A stretch of 64,000 nt of DNA from Candidatus Rokuibacteriota bacterium (GTDB lineage: Bacteria; Methylomirabilota; Methylomirabilia; Rokubacteriales; CSP1-6): the NCBI GenBank assembly GCA_023248995.1, contig JAHFDN010000008.1:1-64000 (forward strand), written 5' to 3'. Made by a program: the position numbers and the translations under genes. Numbering within the stretch: the first letter of the stretch is position 1; each line of letters begins with the position of its first letter. This document shows positions 1 to 8,192 of the stretch, piece by piece. The notes beneath the pieces are model-generated. The model was not told the DNA's origin. It ran no database searches and saw only the letters and a program-made list of their open reading frames with translations.

Positions 1-1
1 G

Positions 2-430
2 GGGGAGAACGTCGAGATCGCCACCTGGACGCGGAAGACCGCGCGGCCTGCCGCGGACCGGCTCGCCCAAGCGTATGCGGCCTTTCCGGCGCTCCGCCGC
101 TATCAGGGGCGGAAGGGGACCCAGATCAGCGGCGGCGAGCGGAAGATGCTCTCCATCGCCCGGGCCCTGGCCCTCGATCCGACGATGCTCCTGCTCGACG
201 AGCCCTTCGAAGGGCTCTCGCCGGCGATCATCCCGGAGATCGGCCGGAGCATTTTCGAGATCACGAAGCTGGGTCACTCGATCCTCATCGCCGAGTCGAA
301 CATCCACCACGTTCCGGACTACACGACCCGTCTTTACGTGATCGAGCGCGGCGAGATCATCTTTTCCGGGAGACCGACCGAGGTCGAGAGTGATCGGGCG
401 GTCCTGAGGATCATAGGAGGGATACCGTAA
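2..430 (+). CDS. LivF-type ABC transporter ATP-binding protein, 5' truncated
   Basis: These are the last 142 residues of an ABC ATPase that starts before the window. The signature ISGGERKMLSIARAL is followed by the Walker B stretch MLLLDEPFEGLSP and a short tail with no TOBE domain. The E-G-L-S-P run after Walker B and the short tail are typical of LivF, the ATPase that powers branched-chain amino acid or amide uptake at the inner membrane. ISGGERKML replaces the more usual LSGGEQQML. The TAA stop shares its last base with the ATG of the next gene (TAATG), so the two are probably translationally coupled and the next enzyme may act on the imported compound. Confidence 0.88.
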   Translation, partial: GENVEIATWTRKTARPAADRLAQAYAAFPALRRYQGRKGTQISGGERKMLSIARALALDPTMLLLDEPFEGLSPAIIPEIGRSIFEITKLGHSILIAESNIHHVPDYTTRLYVIERGEIIFSGRPTEVESDRAVLRIIGGIP

Positions 431-1452
431 TGGCAGAGCTGCCGCTGATTCCCGCGACGGTCGTGGGCTCCCACGGCAAGGCCGGCTGGTGGTACGTGGC
501 CGTCAAAGCCTGCGAGGGCGGCGAGCTCGGGCCCGCCGACCTCGAGGAGATGTTCGATGACGCTGCCGACACGGCCATCCGCGACATGGAGCGCGCCGGG
601 CTCGACATCATCACCGACGGCGAGGTGCGCCGGCTCGACGGCTACGTGGACTCGTACTACGCGATCATCAAGGGGATCCAGGCGCTCCCCGTCCGCCGCA
701 AGGCCGGCCCGTGGGGCTACGATCAGCAGACCCGCTACGAGGCGGTCGGGCAGATCGAGACGCCGCCCGGGGGCCTCGGCATCGTCAAGGAGTTCGAGTA
801 CCTGAAGGCCCACACGACGAAGCGCACCAAGGCGACGTGCGCGGGGCCCCTGACGTTCGGCTCGCGGATCCACCCCGGCAAGGTGCACAAGGGGGTGGTG
901 GACGTGGCCGAGCGCTTCGCGGAGGTCATCAACGCCGAGCTCAAGGGGCTCCAGGCCGCCGGCGCCGACTTCATCCAGATCGACGAGCCGGCACGGGGGA
1001 ACGTGTCGGGGGAGGAGATGGCCCGCCTGTTCAACCTGGCCACGGAAGGCGTCAAGGCGAGGCTCGCCTTCCACGTCTGCTTCGGTAACCGTTTCGGCCG
1101 CTCGCGCTTCAACCGGACGTACCGTCCTTACTTGCCGGGTCTCCTCAAAGCGCGCGCCGACCAGTTCGTGCTCGAGTTCGCCGGGCGCGAGCTCTCCGAG
1201 CTGGACCTCTGGCAGCAGTACGGCGATGGGCGCGAGCTGGGCGCCGGGGTCATCGACGTCAAAGGGTTCTATCCGGAGACGCCCGAGGACGTGGCCGAGC
1301 GGATCCGCCGGGTCCTGAAGGTCTGCCGCCCCGAGAAGCTCTACGTGAACCCGGACTGCGGCTTCGGCTGGTCGCCCCGCTACATGTGCAACCAGAAGAT
1401 CCGGGCGCTCGCGGCCGGCGCCGCGCTCGTGAGGAAAGAGCTGGGGGGCTGA
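430..1452 (+). CDS. Cobalamin-independent methionine synthase II (MetE C-terminal) family protein
   Basis: This 340-residue protein matches only the C-terminal catalytic barrel of MetE, which transfers a methyl group to a zinc-bound thiolate. Probable zinc ligands are His215 and Cys217 (AFHVCFGN), Glu249 (VLEFAGRE) and Cys310 (VNPDCGFGW). A DFIQIDEPA strand is also present. Full MetE is about 750 residues with two barrels, so this is a stand-alone one-barrel enzyme; its real substrate may be a xenobiotic or small thiol rather than homocysteine. It overlaps the LivF-type gene by one base upstream and the tungstate-binding gene by one base downstream. Confidence 0.85.
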   Translation: MAELPLIPATVVGSHGKAGWWYVAVKACEGGELGPADLEEMFDDAADTAIRDMERAGLDIITDGEVRRLDGYVDSYYAIIKGIQALPVRRKAGPWGYDQQTRYEAVGQIETPPGGLGIVKEFEYLKAHTTKRTKATCAGPLTFGSRIHPGKVHKGVVDVAERFAEVINAELKGLQAAGADFIQIDEPARGNVSGEEMARLFNLATEGVKARLAFHVCFGNRFGRSRFNRTYRPYLPGLLKARADQFVLEFAGRELSELDLWQQYGDGRELGAGVIDVKGFYPETPEDVAERIRRVLKVCRPEKLYVNPDCGFGWSPRYMCNQKIRALAAGAALVRKELGG

Positions 1453-2279
1453 TGCGCGGCCTGAGACTCGGCCTCCTGCTGAGCCTGCTCGCGGCGGCGC
1501 CGGCGGCGGCCGAGCGCTCGGCGGTGATCCTCGCGACGACTACCAGCACCCAGGACTCGGGGCTCCTCGACGTGCTCGTGCCGCTCTTCGAGAAAAAGGG
1601 GGGCTACACGGTGAAGACGATCGCGGTGGGGACCGGGCAGTCGCTGGCGCTCGGGGACCGGGGCGAGGCCGATGTGGTGCTGGTCCACGCGCCGACGCTG
1701 GAGCGTGAGTACCTGGCCAAAGGGACCCTCGTGAACCGGCGGCTCGTGATGCACAACGACTTCGTCCTGGTCGGGCCGCCGGACGACCCGGCGGGGATCA
1801 AGGGTGGTAAGGCGGCGGGGGCGTTCGGGAAGATCGCCGAGCGCGGCTCGAGGTTCGTCTCGCGGGGAGACAACTCGGGCACCCACAGCAAAGAGAGAGC
1901 CCTGTGGAAGGCCGCCGGGATCGCGCCGAAGGGCGGGTGGTACGTCGAGTCCGGGCAGGGGATGGGGGCCACGCTGACCATCGCGTCCGAGAAGGGCGCC
2001 TACACGCTGACTGACCGGGCCACCTATCTGGCCTTCAAGAAGCGGATCCGGCTCGCGATCCTCCTCGAGGGGGATACCCCGCTCCTCAACATCTACCACG
2101 TGATGGAGGTGAACCCGGCCCGCCACCCGAAGGTGAACGCGGCGGCGGGCAAGGCCTTCGCGGACTTCATGGTTTCACCGGAGGCGCAGGCGGTGATCCG
2201 GACCTTTGGCGTCGAGAAGTACGGCGAGCCGCTGTTCTTCCCCGACGCCGGCAAGCCGGAGCCGGGAAGCGAGGGGTAG
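1452..2279 (+). CDS. tupA: Tungstate ABC transporter substrate-binding protein TupA
   Basis: This is a 275-residue periplasmic binding protein with a signal peptide at about residues 1-20, ending near PAAAERS. Hallmarks of TupA are the TTTSTQDSGLLD start of the mature protein, the VGTGQSLALGDRGEADVVL block, the HNDFVLVGPPDDPAG block and SRGDNSGTHSKE, which line the oxyanion site in the family. The ATG at 1452 was chosen because it overlaps the upstream stop (TGATG) and begins directly before a clean signal peptide; an upstream ATG at 1386 would bury that peptide. It feeds the permease encoded two bases downstream. Confidence 0.93.
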   Translation: MRGLRLGLLLSLLAAAPAAAERSAVILATTTSTQDSGLLDVLVPLFEKKGGYTVKTIAVGTGQSLALGDRGEADVVLVHAPTLEREYLAKGTLVNRRLVMHNDFVLVGPPDDPAGIKGGKAAGAFGKIAERGSRFVSRGDNSGTHSKERALWKAAGIAPKGGWYVESGQGMGATLTIASEKGAYTLTDRATYLAFKKRIRLAILLEGDTPLLNIYHVMEVNPARHPKVNAAAGKAFADFMVSPEAQAVIRTFGVEKYGEPLFFPDAGKPEPGSEG

Positions 2280-2280
2280 C

Positions 2281-2973
2281 ATGGAGCTCATCTGGGAAGG
2301 GATCAAGCAGTCGCTCGGGCTTCTCCTGACCGGCGATCCCGAGGTGCTCGGGATCACCGCGCTGTCGCTTCAGGTCTCCGGCGTCGCCACGGGCCTGTCC
2401 CTGCTCGTCGGCATCCCCCTCGGGACGCTGATGGCCCTGGCCCGCTTTCCTGGGCGGGCGCTGGTGGTGAGCCTCGTCAACACCGGGATGGGGCTGCCCC
2501 CGGTCGTGGTCGGCCTCTTCGTGTCGATCCTCCTCTGGCGGAGCGGGCCCCTGGGCGTGCTCGAGCTCCTTTACACGCCGACGGCCATGGTGATCGCCCA
2601 GTTCGTGATCGCCGCGCCGATCGTCACGGGGCTGACCCTCGCGGCCGTGCAGCAGATCCCGTCCCAGTTCCGGCTGCAGATGCTGGCGCTCGGCGCCTCG
2701 CGCGTCCAGCTCTTGCGGGTCCTGCTCAGGGAGGCGCGCCTGCCGATGCTCGCCGCGGTGATGGCGGGGTTCGGCGGGGTGATCTCGGAGGTCGGCGCCT
2801 CGATGATGGTGGGCGGGAACATCCGGGGGCAGACGCGCGTGCTCACCACGGCGACCGTGCTCGAGACGGGGAAGGGGAATTTCGACCTCGCCATCGCGCT
2901 CTCGCTCCTCCTCCTGGCGATCACCTTCCTCGTGAACTGGGCGCTGACCTGGATCCAGCAGCGCCGGCGTTGA
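2281..2973 (+). CDS. tupB: Tungstate ABC transporter permease TupB
   Basis: This 230-residue inner-membrane permease has about five or six hydrophobic segments. The cytoplasmic EAA-type loop, ALGASRVQLLRVLLREA, contacts the ATPase. The block EVGASMMVGGNIRGQTRVL is strongly conserved in TupB. The ATG at 2281 lies one base after the tupA stop codon, so the pair are certainly cotranscribed. The matching ATPase is not next door: a complete modABC set intervenes before the TupC-like ATPase at 5581. Confidence 0.92.
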   Translation: MELIWEGIKQSLGLLLTGDPEVLGITALSLQVSGVATGLSLLVGIPLGTLMALARFPGRALVVSLVNTGMGLPPVVVGLFVSILLWRSGPLGVLELLYTPTAMVIAQFVIAAPIVTGLTLAAVQQIPSQFRLQMLALGASRVQLLRVLLREARLPMLAAVMAGFGGVISEVGASMMVGGNIRGQTRVLTTATVLETGKGNFDLAIALSLLLLAITFLVNWALTWIQQRRR

Positions 2974-2997
2974 CGGGGACGGTCCCGGGCTGACAGA

Positions 2998-3786
2998 ATG
3001 AAGAGCGCCATGCGATGCCTGCTCGGGTGCATCGTCATCGCGCTCCTGGTCTCGCTCGGCGGCGTGCTCCCCGCGACGGCTCAGGAGTTGACGCTCTCCG
3101 TCGCGATCAGCATGAAGGGCGCCGTGCGGGAGGCGGGTCGTCGGTTCGCCGAGACGCGGCCCGGCGTCACGCTCCGGTACAACTTCGGCTCTTCGGGGGA
3201 GCTCCAGAAGCAGATCGAGGCTGGCGCGCCCGTGGATCTGTTCGTGTCGGCCGCGGAGCGCCAGATGGACGAGCTGGAAAAGAAGGGCCTCATCCTGCCC
3301 GACACGCGCCGCGCCTTTGCTCGGAACCTGCTCGCGGTCATCAGGCCGGCGGACTCGCGGCTGGATCTGGCGAAGCCGCAGGACCTGCTCGATGCCCGCG
3401 CCGGGAAGATCGCCATTGGCAATCCCAAAACCGTTCCAGCCGGCCAGTACGCGGAGGAGAGCCTTCGCTCGCTCGGCGTGTGGGATCGCCTCCAGCCGAA
3501 GCTGGTGTTCGCCGAGAACGTGCGCCAGGTGCTCGAATACGTGGCCCGCGGCGAGGTGGAGGCCGGCTTCGTGTACACGACCGATGCGGCCATGCGGCCC
3601 GACGGCGTGAAGGAAGCGTTTCGTCCGCCCGAGGACACGTACCGGCCGGTCATCTACCCCGTCGCGGTGGTCGCGGCGTCGAGGCAGGCGGCGCTCGGTC
3701 GTGCCTTTATCGCGCTCTTGCTGAGCCGGGAGGGGCAAGCGATGCTTTCCCGATTGGGATTTCAGCCGCCCGGTGTTGGACGGTGA
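2998..3786 (+). CDS. modA: Molybdate ABC transporter substrate-binding protein ModA
   Basis: This is a 262-residue periplasmic protein with a signal peptide at about residues 1-29 (cleavage near ATAQEL). ModA hallmarks are NFGSSGELQKQIEAGAPVD, where the Ser-Ser pair and backbone bind molybdate in the family, the DLFVSAAERQMDEL block and IGNPKTVPAGQYAEESL. The gene begins 24 bases after tupB and its stop overlaps the GTG start of modB by four bases. Substrate choice between molybdate and tungstate cannot be read from sequence alone. Confidence 0.93.
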   Translation: MKSAMRCLLGCIVIALLVSLGGVLPATAQELTLSVAISMKGAVREAGRRFAETRPGVTLRYNFGSSGELQKQIEAGAPVDLFVSAAERQMDELEKKGLILPDTRRAFARNLLAVIRPADSRLDLAKPQDLLDARAGKIAIGNPKTVPAGQYAEESLRSLGVWDRLQPKLVFAENVRQVLEYVARGEVEAGFVYTTDAAMRPDGVKEAFRPPEDTYRPVIYPVAVVAASRQAALGRAFIALLLSREGQAMLSRLGFQPPGVGR

Positions 3787-4448
3787 GCGCCGAGGTGGTC
3801 AGCGCGCTCCTGCTCTCGATCCGCGTGGCGGTCGTGGCTACCATCCTGAACGCGATCGTCGGGATCCCGGTTGCCTACGCGCTGGCCCGGCGGCAGTTCT
3901 GGGGGCGCGCGTTCGTGGATCTGCTCGTGACGCTGCCGCTGGTGCTGCCTCCCACCGTCACCGGCTATTACCTGATCGTCCTGTTCGGGCGGCGGGGGTG
4001 GATCGGGGCGCCGCTCTATGCGTTGACGGGATGGACCGTCGCCTTCACCTGGTACGCGGCGGTGATCGCGGCGACGGTGATGGCGCTCCCGCTGCTCGTG
4101 CGCCCCGCGCGGGCCGCGATCGAATCCGTCGACCGGAGTCTGGAGCAGGCCGCGCGTACCCTGGGGCGCTCCGAGTGGCGGACGGCGCTGGAAGTGACGC
4201 TGCCGCTCGCGCGGAACGGGATCCTGGCCGGACTGGTGCTGGCGTTCACCCGCGCGGTCGGGGAGTTCGGCGCGACGCTCATGCTCGCCGGGAACATCCC
4301 CGGACGGACGACGACGGTTCCCCTGGCGATCTACACGGCGACCCAGACCGGGGAGACGGCGGACGCGCTGGTGCTGGTGGTGGGGCTCACGGCCGTGTCG
4401 TGCGTCGTGCTGCTCGTGGCCGGCCGGCTCGGGGCGCGCGCGGCCTGA
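3783..4448 (+). CDS. modB: Molybdate ABC transporter permease ModB
   Basis: This 221-residue permease starts at GTG 3783 in a GTGA overlap with modA. About five membrane helices are visible. The EAA loop reads EQAARTLGRSEWRTALEVTL, followed by FTRAVGEFGATLMLAGNIPG, the signature end of ModB. A much longer reading frame extends upstream in antiphase to modA, but it has modA-shadow composition and is not real. ModB forms the channel for ModA cargo together with ModC. Confidence 0.93.
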   Translation: MSAEVVSALLLSIRVAVVATILNAIVGIPVAYALARRQFWGRAFVDLLVTLPLVLPPTVTGYYLIVLFGRRGWIGAPLYALTGWTVAFTWYAAVIAATVMALPLLVRPARAAIESVDRSLEQAARTLGRSEWRTALEVTLPLARNGILAGLVLAFTRAVGEFGATLMLAGNIPGRTTTVPLAIYTATQTGETADALVLVVGLTAVSCVVLLVAGRLGARAA

Positions 4449-4462
4449 GCGCGAGCGGGTTT

Positions 4463-5584
4463 ATGCTTTCGCTCTCGATCACGAAGCGGTTCCCCGGGTT
4501 CACGCTCGACGTCGCCTGGGAGGCCGACGACCCGGTCGTGGTGCTCTTCGGCCCCTCCGGCGCGGGGAAAACCCTCACGCTTCAGTGCCTGGCAGGGCTC
4601 GTGAAGCCGGACCGGGGCCGAATCGCGCTGAACGGTCGGGTGCTGTTCGAGGGCGCCACGGAGACGAACCTGCCGCCGCGGTCGCGGAGGCTGGGCTACG
4701 TGTTCCAGGGGTACGCGCTCTTCCCTCACCTCACCGTGGAGGAGAACGTCCAGTTCGGCCTCAAAGGTCGCCCTCGGGCGGAGCGCCGCGAGCGCGCCCG
4801 ACTGGTGCTGGAGCGGCTCGCGCTGACGGGCCTCGAGGGCCGCTATCCGCGGGAGCTCTCGGGCGGTCAGCAGCAGCGCGTGGCGCTTGGACGCGCCCTG
4901 GCTCCCGATCCGGATCTCCTCCTGCTCGATGAGCCGCTCTCGGCCCTGGATGCTCCGCTCCGTCGCCAGCTCCGCGAGGAGCTGGGGCTCGTGATCCGGG
5001 AGTGGGGGAAGGCCACCGTGCTCGTGACCCACGATCTGGCCGAGGCCTACCAGCTCGCCGACCGGATCGTCGTGTACGAGGGGGGGCAAGTCCTCCAGGC
5101 CGCGCCCAAGTCCGAGCTGCTCTGGCAGCCGACGTCCGAGCGCGTGGCCCGGCTGATCGGAGTTCGGAACCTCCTCTGCGGCACCGTGCTGAAGGCCACG
5201 CCGGAGATCATCCAGCTCCACTGGCGCGACCAGACGCTGGAAGCCGTCAACTCCCCTTCGCGGCTCTTCCTGCCGCCGCCGGGCACGCTCCTTCCTTTCT
5301 TCGTCCGCCCGGAGTACGTCCGCCTCATCCGGAAGGACCGTGCTGGCGTCGATCCGGACCACCACATGAACCTGATGGACGGCCTGGTGGTGGGGGACCT
5401 GGACCAGGGGACGGCATGGACGCTCTTGTTCCGCCTGAACGCTCCCGGAGAGGGAAGCCAGGGCGCCTATGACCTCGAGATCGAAGTGCCCAAGCTCGTC
5501 TACGAGATCCTCGACATGGCTCGCGATCGGCGCTGGCAGGTCTCCATTCACCGCGGCTCGATTCAGGTCCTGCCATCCGAATGA
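4463..5584 (+). CDS. modC: Molybdate ABC transporter ATP-binding protein ModC
   Basis: This 373-residue ATPase has its P-loop GPSGAGKT at residues 30-37, the signature LSGGQQQRVALGRAL near residue 132, Walker B LLLLDEPLSALD near 153, and the H-loop VTHDLAEAYQLADR. About 140 C-terminal residues form a TOBE-like regulatory or metal-binding region, as usual in ModC. The ATG at 4463 lies 14 bases after modB and gives the expected length; the open frame running far upstream is antisense-phase noise over modB. The stop overlaps the next start as ATGA. Confidence 0.92.
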   Translation: MLSLSITKRFPGFTLDVAWEADDPVVVLFGPSGAGKTLTLQCLAGLVKPDRGRIALNGRVLFEGATETNLPPRSRRLGYVFQGYALFPHLTVEENVQFGLKGRPRAERRERARLVLERLALTGLEGRYPRELSGGQQQRVALGRALAPDPDLLLLDEPLSALDAPLRRQLREELGLVIREWGKATVLVTHDLAEAYQLADRIVVYEGGQVLQAAPKSELLWQPTSERVARLIGVRNLLCGTVLKATPEIIQLHWRDQTLEAVNSPSRLFLPPPGTLLPFFVRPEYVRLIRKDRAGVDPDHHMNLMDGLVVGDLDQGTAWTLLFRLNAPGEGSQGAYDLEIEVPKLVYEILDMARDRRWQVSIHRGSIQVLPSE

Positions 5585-7698
5585 ACGCCGTGGTGGAGCT
5601 CTCCGGCGTCCGGCTGGCCTACGACGGCACCGTCGTGCTGGAGGTCCCGCGTCTGGAGGTGCGCCCGGGCGAAATCCTGGCGGTCATCGGGCCCAACGGC
5701 TCGGGAAAATCCACCCTCCTTCGCGTCGTGGGCCTGCTGGAGCCTCCCGCGGCGGGTGAGGTGCGGTTCAAGGGCCGGCCGGTGGAGAGGCACCGTCTCC
5801 TCCAGGCGCGGCGAGAGATGGCGAGCGTCTTCCAGGATCCGCTGCTCGTGGACGGCACGGTCTTCGAGAACGTGGCGCTCGGGCTTCGCTTCCGTCGGGT
5901 CGCCGAGCCCGAGATTGTCGCTCGCGTCGGGGCTTGGCTCGACCGCTTCCAGATCGGCGCGCTGGCGGGGCGTCAGGCCCGGACCCTCTCCGGCGGCGAG
6001 GCCCAGCGCGTGGCGCTGGCTCGCGCCTTGGTGCTGAGGCCGGAGGTGCTTCTGCTGGACGAGCCGTTCTCGGCCTTGGACCAGCCGACGCGCGAGACGC
6101 TCATCGAGGAGCTGGGGGGGATTCTTCGCGAGGACCGGATCAGCACGGTCCTCGTCACTCACGACCGGTGGGAAGCCCTGGCCCTCGGCGACCGGGTCGC
6201 CGTGATGATGCGCGGGCGGATCCTCCAGGTGGACGAGGCGGCCCAGCTCTTCCGGGCGCCGGCCACGGAAGAGGTCGCCCGGTTCGTGGGCGTGGAGACG
6301 ATCCTGGACTGCCGGGTCCTGTCGGTCCAGGCCGGCCTGGCCACGGTGGAGGCGGGGGGGCAGAAGATCGAGGTCGCGGCGGAGGTCGCTCCCGGCGACC
6401 GGCTCCGGCTCTGCATCCGGCCCGAGGACGTGACGGTGATGGCTCCGGACGCCTCCATCCTGGCCTCGAGCATCCGGAACCACGTGCGCGGCACGATCGC
6501 GCGGCTCCTCCCCGTCGGGCCGTACGTCCGAGCCGTGGTGGACTGCGGCTTTCCGCTCGTCGTCCTGGTGACGCGTCGGTCGGTGGAGGAGCTCGGCCTC
6601 TCTGAAGGGGCGCGGATCATCGCCGCCTTCAAGGCCACCGCGCCCCACGTCATCCGCCGGAGCGCCGTCGCCCTGCTTCTGCTTGTGCTTGCCATGGCGG
6701 CGCCGGCGTGGGGGGAGTCCAGAGTGGAAATCGTGGCCACGGGCCTCGAAACGCCGTGGGCTCTGGCCTTCGCCCCTGACGGGCGCTTGTTCGTGGCTGA
6801 GCGCCCCGGACGGATCCGCCTCGTGCGGGATGGTCGGCTCGAGCCCGAGTCGATCGCCACGCTTCCTGTGGCGGCGGTGGGCGAAAGTGGTCTGATGGGG
6901 CTGGCGCTGGACCCTCTGTTTGCCGAGACGCCGCACCTCTATGCCTGCTACACGGCGGCCAAGGACGGCCGGCTCGTCAACCGTGTCGTGCGGCTCACGC
7001 TCCGTGGCGGGAGGGCCGGCGACGAGCGCGTGCTGATTGACGACATTCCGGGCGCGTGGAACCACGACGGATGCCGCGTGAAGGTCGGCCCTGACGGCCG
7101 CCTGTACGTCACGACGGGCGATGCGGCGGAACCGGGGCTGGCCCAGCGCCGGGACTCCCTCGCCGGGAAAATCCTCCGCCTCAACCGCGACGGCTCCGTG
7201 CCCGACGATAACCCTTTTCCGGGTTCGTTCGTGTTCTCGCTCGGTCATCGCAACCCACAGGGGCTCGCGTGGGACCCGGCGGGACGCTTGGTCGCGGCCG
7301 AGCACGGGCCGTGGGGTCACGACGAGATCAACCACATCCTGGCCGGGCGAAACTACGGCTGGCCTGAGGTCCGGGGACGGGGTGGCGACAGCCGCTACGT
7401 GGAGCCGATCCTTGAATCAGAGGAAGATACCTGGGCGCCGTCAGGGATCGCCTTCCTGGGGGGCGACCTGTTCGTGGCAGGGCTCCGGGGGCGGCGTCTG
7501 CTCCGCGTGACCCTGGCCCCGGACCTGAGCCACGCGGTCCGCGTGGCCACGCTCCTCGGCGGGACCTACGGCCGGCTCCGTGACGTTGTGGTCGGCCCGG
7601 ATGGGGCGCTCTACGTGACGACGAGTAATCGCGACGGTCGCGGGTGGCCGCATCGCGACGATGATCGGATTGTCAGGGTGCACGTGGAGGGTCCATAG
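5581..7698 (+). CDS. TupC-like tungstate ABC ATPase fused to a PQQ-type glucose/sorbosone dehydrogenase domain
   Basis: One uninterrupted 705-codon frame. Residues 1-358 are a TupC/ModC-type ATPase: P-loop GPNGSGKST at 37-45, signature LSGGEAQRVALARAL near 139, Walker B LLLDEPFSALD, H-loop VTHDRWEA, and a TOBE-like tail ending FKATAPHVI, where such proteins normally stop. Then come Arg-Arg and a hydrophobic helix (about 361-380, ending APAWGES) that looks exactly like a Sec signal peptide. Residues 385-705 form a six-bladed sGDH-type domain (ETPWALAFAPDGRLFVAE, ESGLMGLALDP, GHRNPQGLAW, HGPWGHDEIN). The predicted topology puts the ATPase in the cytoplasm and the dehydrogenase in the periplasm. 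A lost stop codon between two overlapping genes is the simplest origin; a sequence error is the alternative. Confidence 0.85.
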   Translation: MNAVVELSGVRLAYDGTVVLEVPRLEVRPGEILAVIGPNGSGKSTLLRVVGLLEPPAAGEVRFKGRPVERHRLLQARREMASVFQDPLLVDGTVFENVALGLRFRRVAEPEIVARVGAWLDRFQIGALAGRQARTLSGGEAQRVALARALVLRPEVLLLDEPFSALDQPTRETLIEELGGILREDRISTVLVTHDRWEALALGDRVAVMMRGRILQVDEAAQLFRAPATEEVARFVGVETILDCRVLSVQAGLATVEAGGQKIEVAAEVAPGDRLRLCIRPEDVTVMAPDASILASSIRNHVRGTIARLLPVGPYVRAVVDCGFPLVVLVTRRSVEELGLSEGARIIAAFKATAPHVIRRSAVALLLLVLAMAAPAWGESRVEIVATGLETPWALAFAPDGRLFVAERPGRIRLVRDGRLEPESIATLPVAAVGESGLMGLALDPLFAETPHLYACYTAAKDGRLVNRVVRLTLRGGRAGDERVLIDDIPGAWNHDGCRVKVGPDGRLYVTTGDAAEPGLAQRRDSLAGKILRLNRDGSVPDDNPFPGSFVFSLGHRNPQGLAWDPAGRLVAAEHGPWGHDEINHILAGRNYGWPEVRGRGGDSRYVEPILESEEDTWAPSGIAFLGGDLFVAGLRGRRLLRVTLAPDLSHAVRVATLLGGTYGRLRDVVVGPDGALYVTTSNRDGRGWPHRDDDRIVRVHVEGP

Positions 7699-7758
7699 AC
7701 CCGGGCACGGCGTCGGCGGCAGGAGTGCCGGGGCTTTGGGAAGACGCCCACGGTCCGA

Positions 7759-7788
7759 TTGACACCAGCCGAACCTTTCTGGTATAAG
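7759..7788 (+). promoter_or_regulatory. Sigma70-type promoter before the DUF465 gene
   Basis: TTGACA at 7759-7764 and TATAAG at 7783-7788 are separated by 18 bases, close to consensus. The expected transcript begins near 7795, giving a leader of about 130 bases before the start codon at 7929. Confidence 0.7.
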
Positions 7789-7860
7789 AAGGCCAGCCTG
7801 AGGCGGCCGAACTGACCAAAGGGAGGCCCGGGTGCAGCAGGGAAGTCGTAACCGTCACGG

Positions 7861-7890
7861 AAAGCCAGCGATCCCCGGGGACGCTGGCTT
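7861..7890 (+). promoter_or_regulatory. Leader hairpin in the DUF465-moaC transcript
   Basis: A perfect nine-base stem (AAGCCAGCG at 7862-7870 with CGCTGGCTT at 7882-7890) encloses TCCCCGGGGA, which is itself self-complementary. It is followed by GTGTTATTTC, not a clean T-run, so a factor-independent terminator is only weakly possible. It lies 38 bases before the start codon at 7929. No known riboswitch consensus was recognised. Confidence 0.5.
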
Positions 7891-7928
7891 GTGTTATTTC
7901 AGGGGCCATGTATCCCAAGGAGGGGCCG

Positions 7929-8171
7929 ATGTCCCAGCGGGAAACCCTCATCGAACGACTGCTTGCCGAGAGCGATGAGTTTAGGAAGCTCCGGGAGGAG
8001 CACCAGGGGCACGAGAGGGAACTGGACGCGCTGAAGGCCAGCTCCTTCCTGTCCGCGAACCAGGAGTGGCGGATCAGCGAGTTGAAGAAGCTCAAGCTGA
8101 TGGCCAAGGATCGTATGGAGGCCATCATCCGCCAGGCCAGCCAGACCCAGTCCACGAAGACCCCGGCCTGA
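7929..8171 (+). CDS. DUF465 (YdcH-type) small coiled-coil protein
   Basis: This is an 80-residue acidic and basic helical protein. The central HERELDALK and the C-terminal ISELKKLKLMAKDRMEAII match the DUF465/YdcH pattern (H..LD, then LKK.KL..KDR). The start at 7929 was chosen because AAGGAGG at 7918-7924 is an ideal ribosome site for it; the upstream ATG at 7908 would place that site inside the gene. The function of the family is unknown. It heads the transcript that continues into moaC. Confidence 0.8.
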   Translation: MSQRETLIERLLAESDEFRKLREEHQGHERELDALKASSFLSANQEWRISELKKLKLMAKDRMEAIIRQASQTQSTKTPA

Positions 8172-8192
8172 TCCCGCCCCCGGGGGCCCAGC

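Noticed and set aside
3015-4448. 477-codon frame running through modA into modB
   Set aside because: The first 256 codons are an Arg/Gly-rich shadow of modA; the real modB start is the GTG at 3783 in a GTGA overlap.
7699-7928. Search for a tRNA, SRP RNA or named riboswitch
   Set aside because: No T-loop GGTTCRANNC, no SRP core and no known riboswitch consensus was found; only a hairpin and a promoter can be supported.
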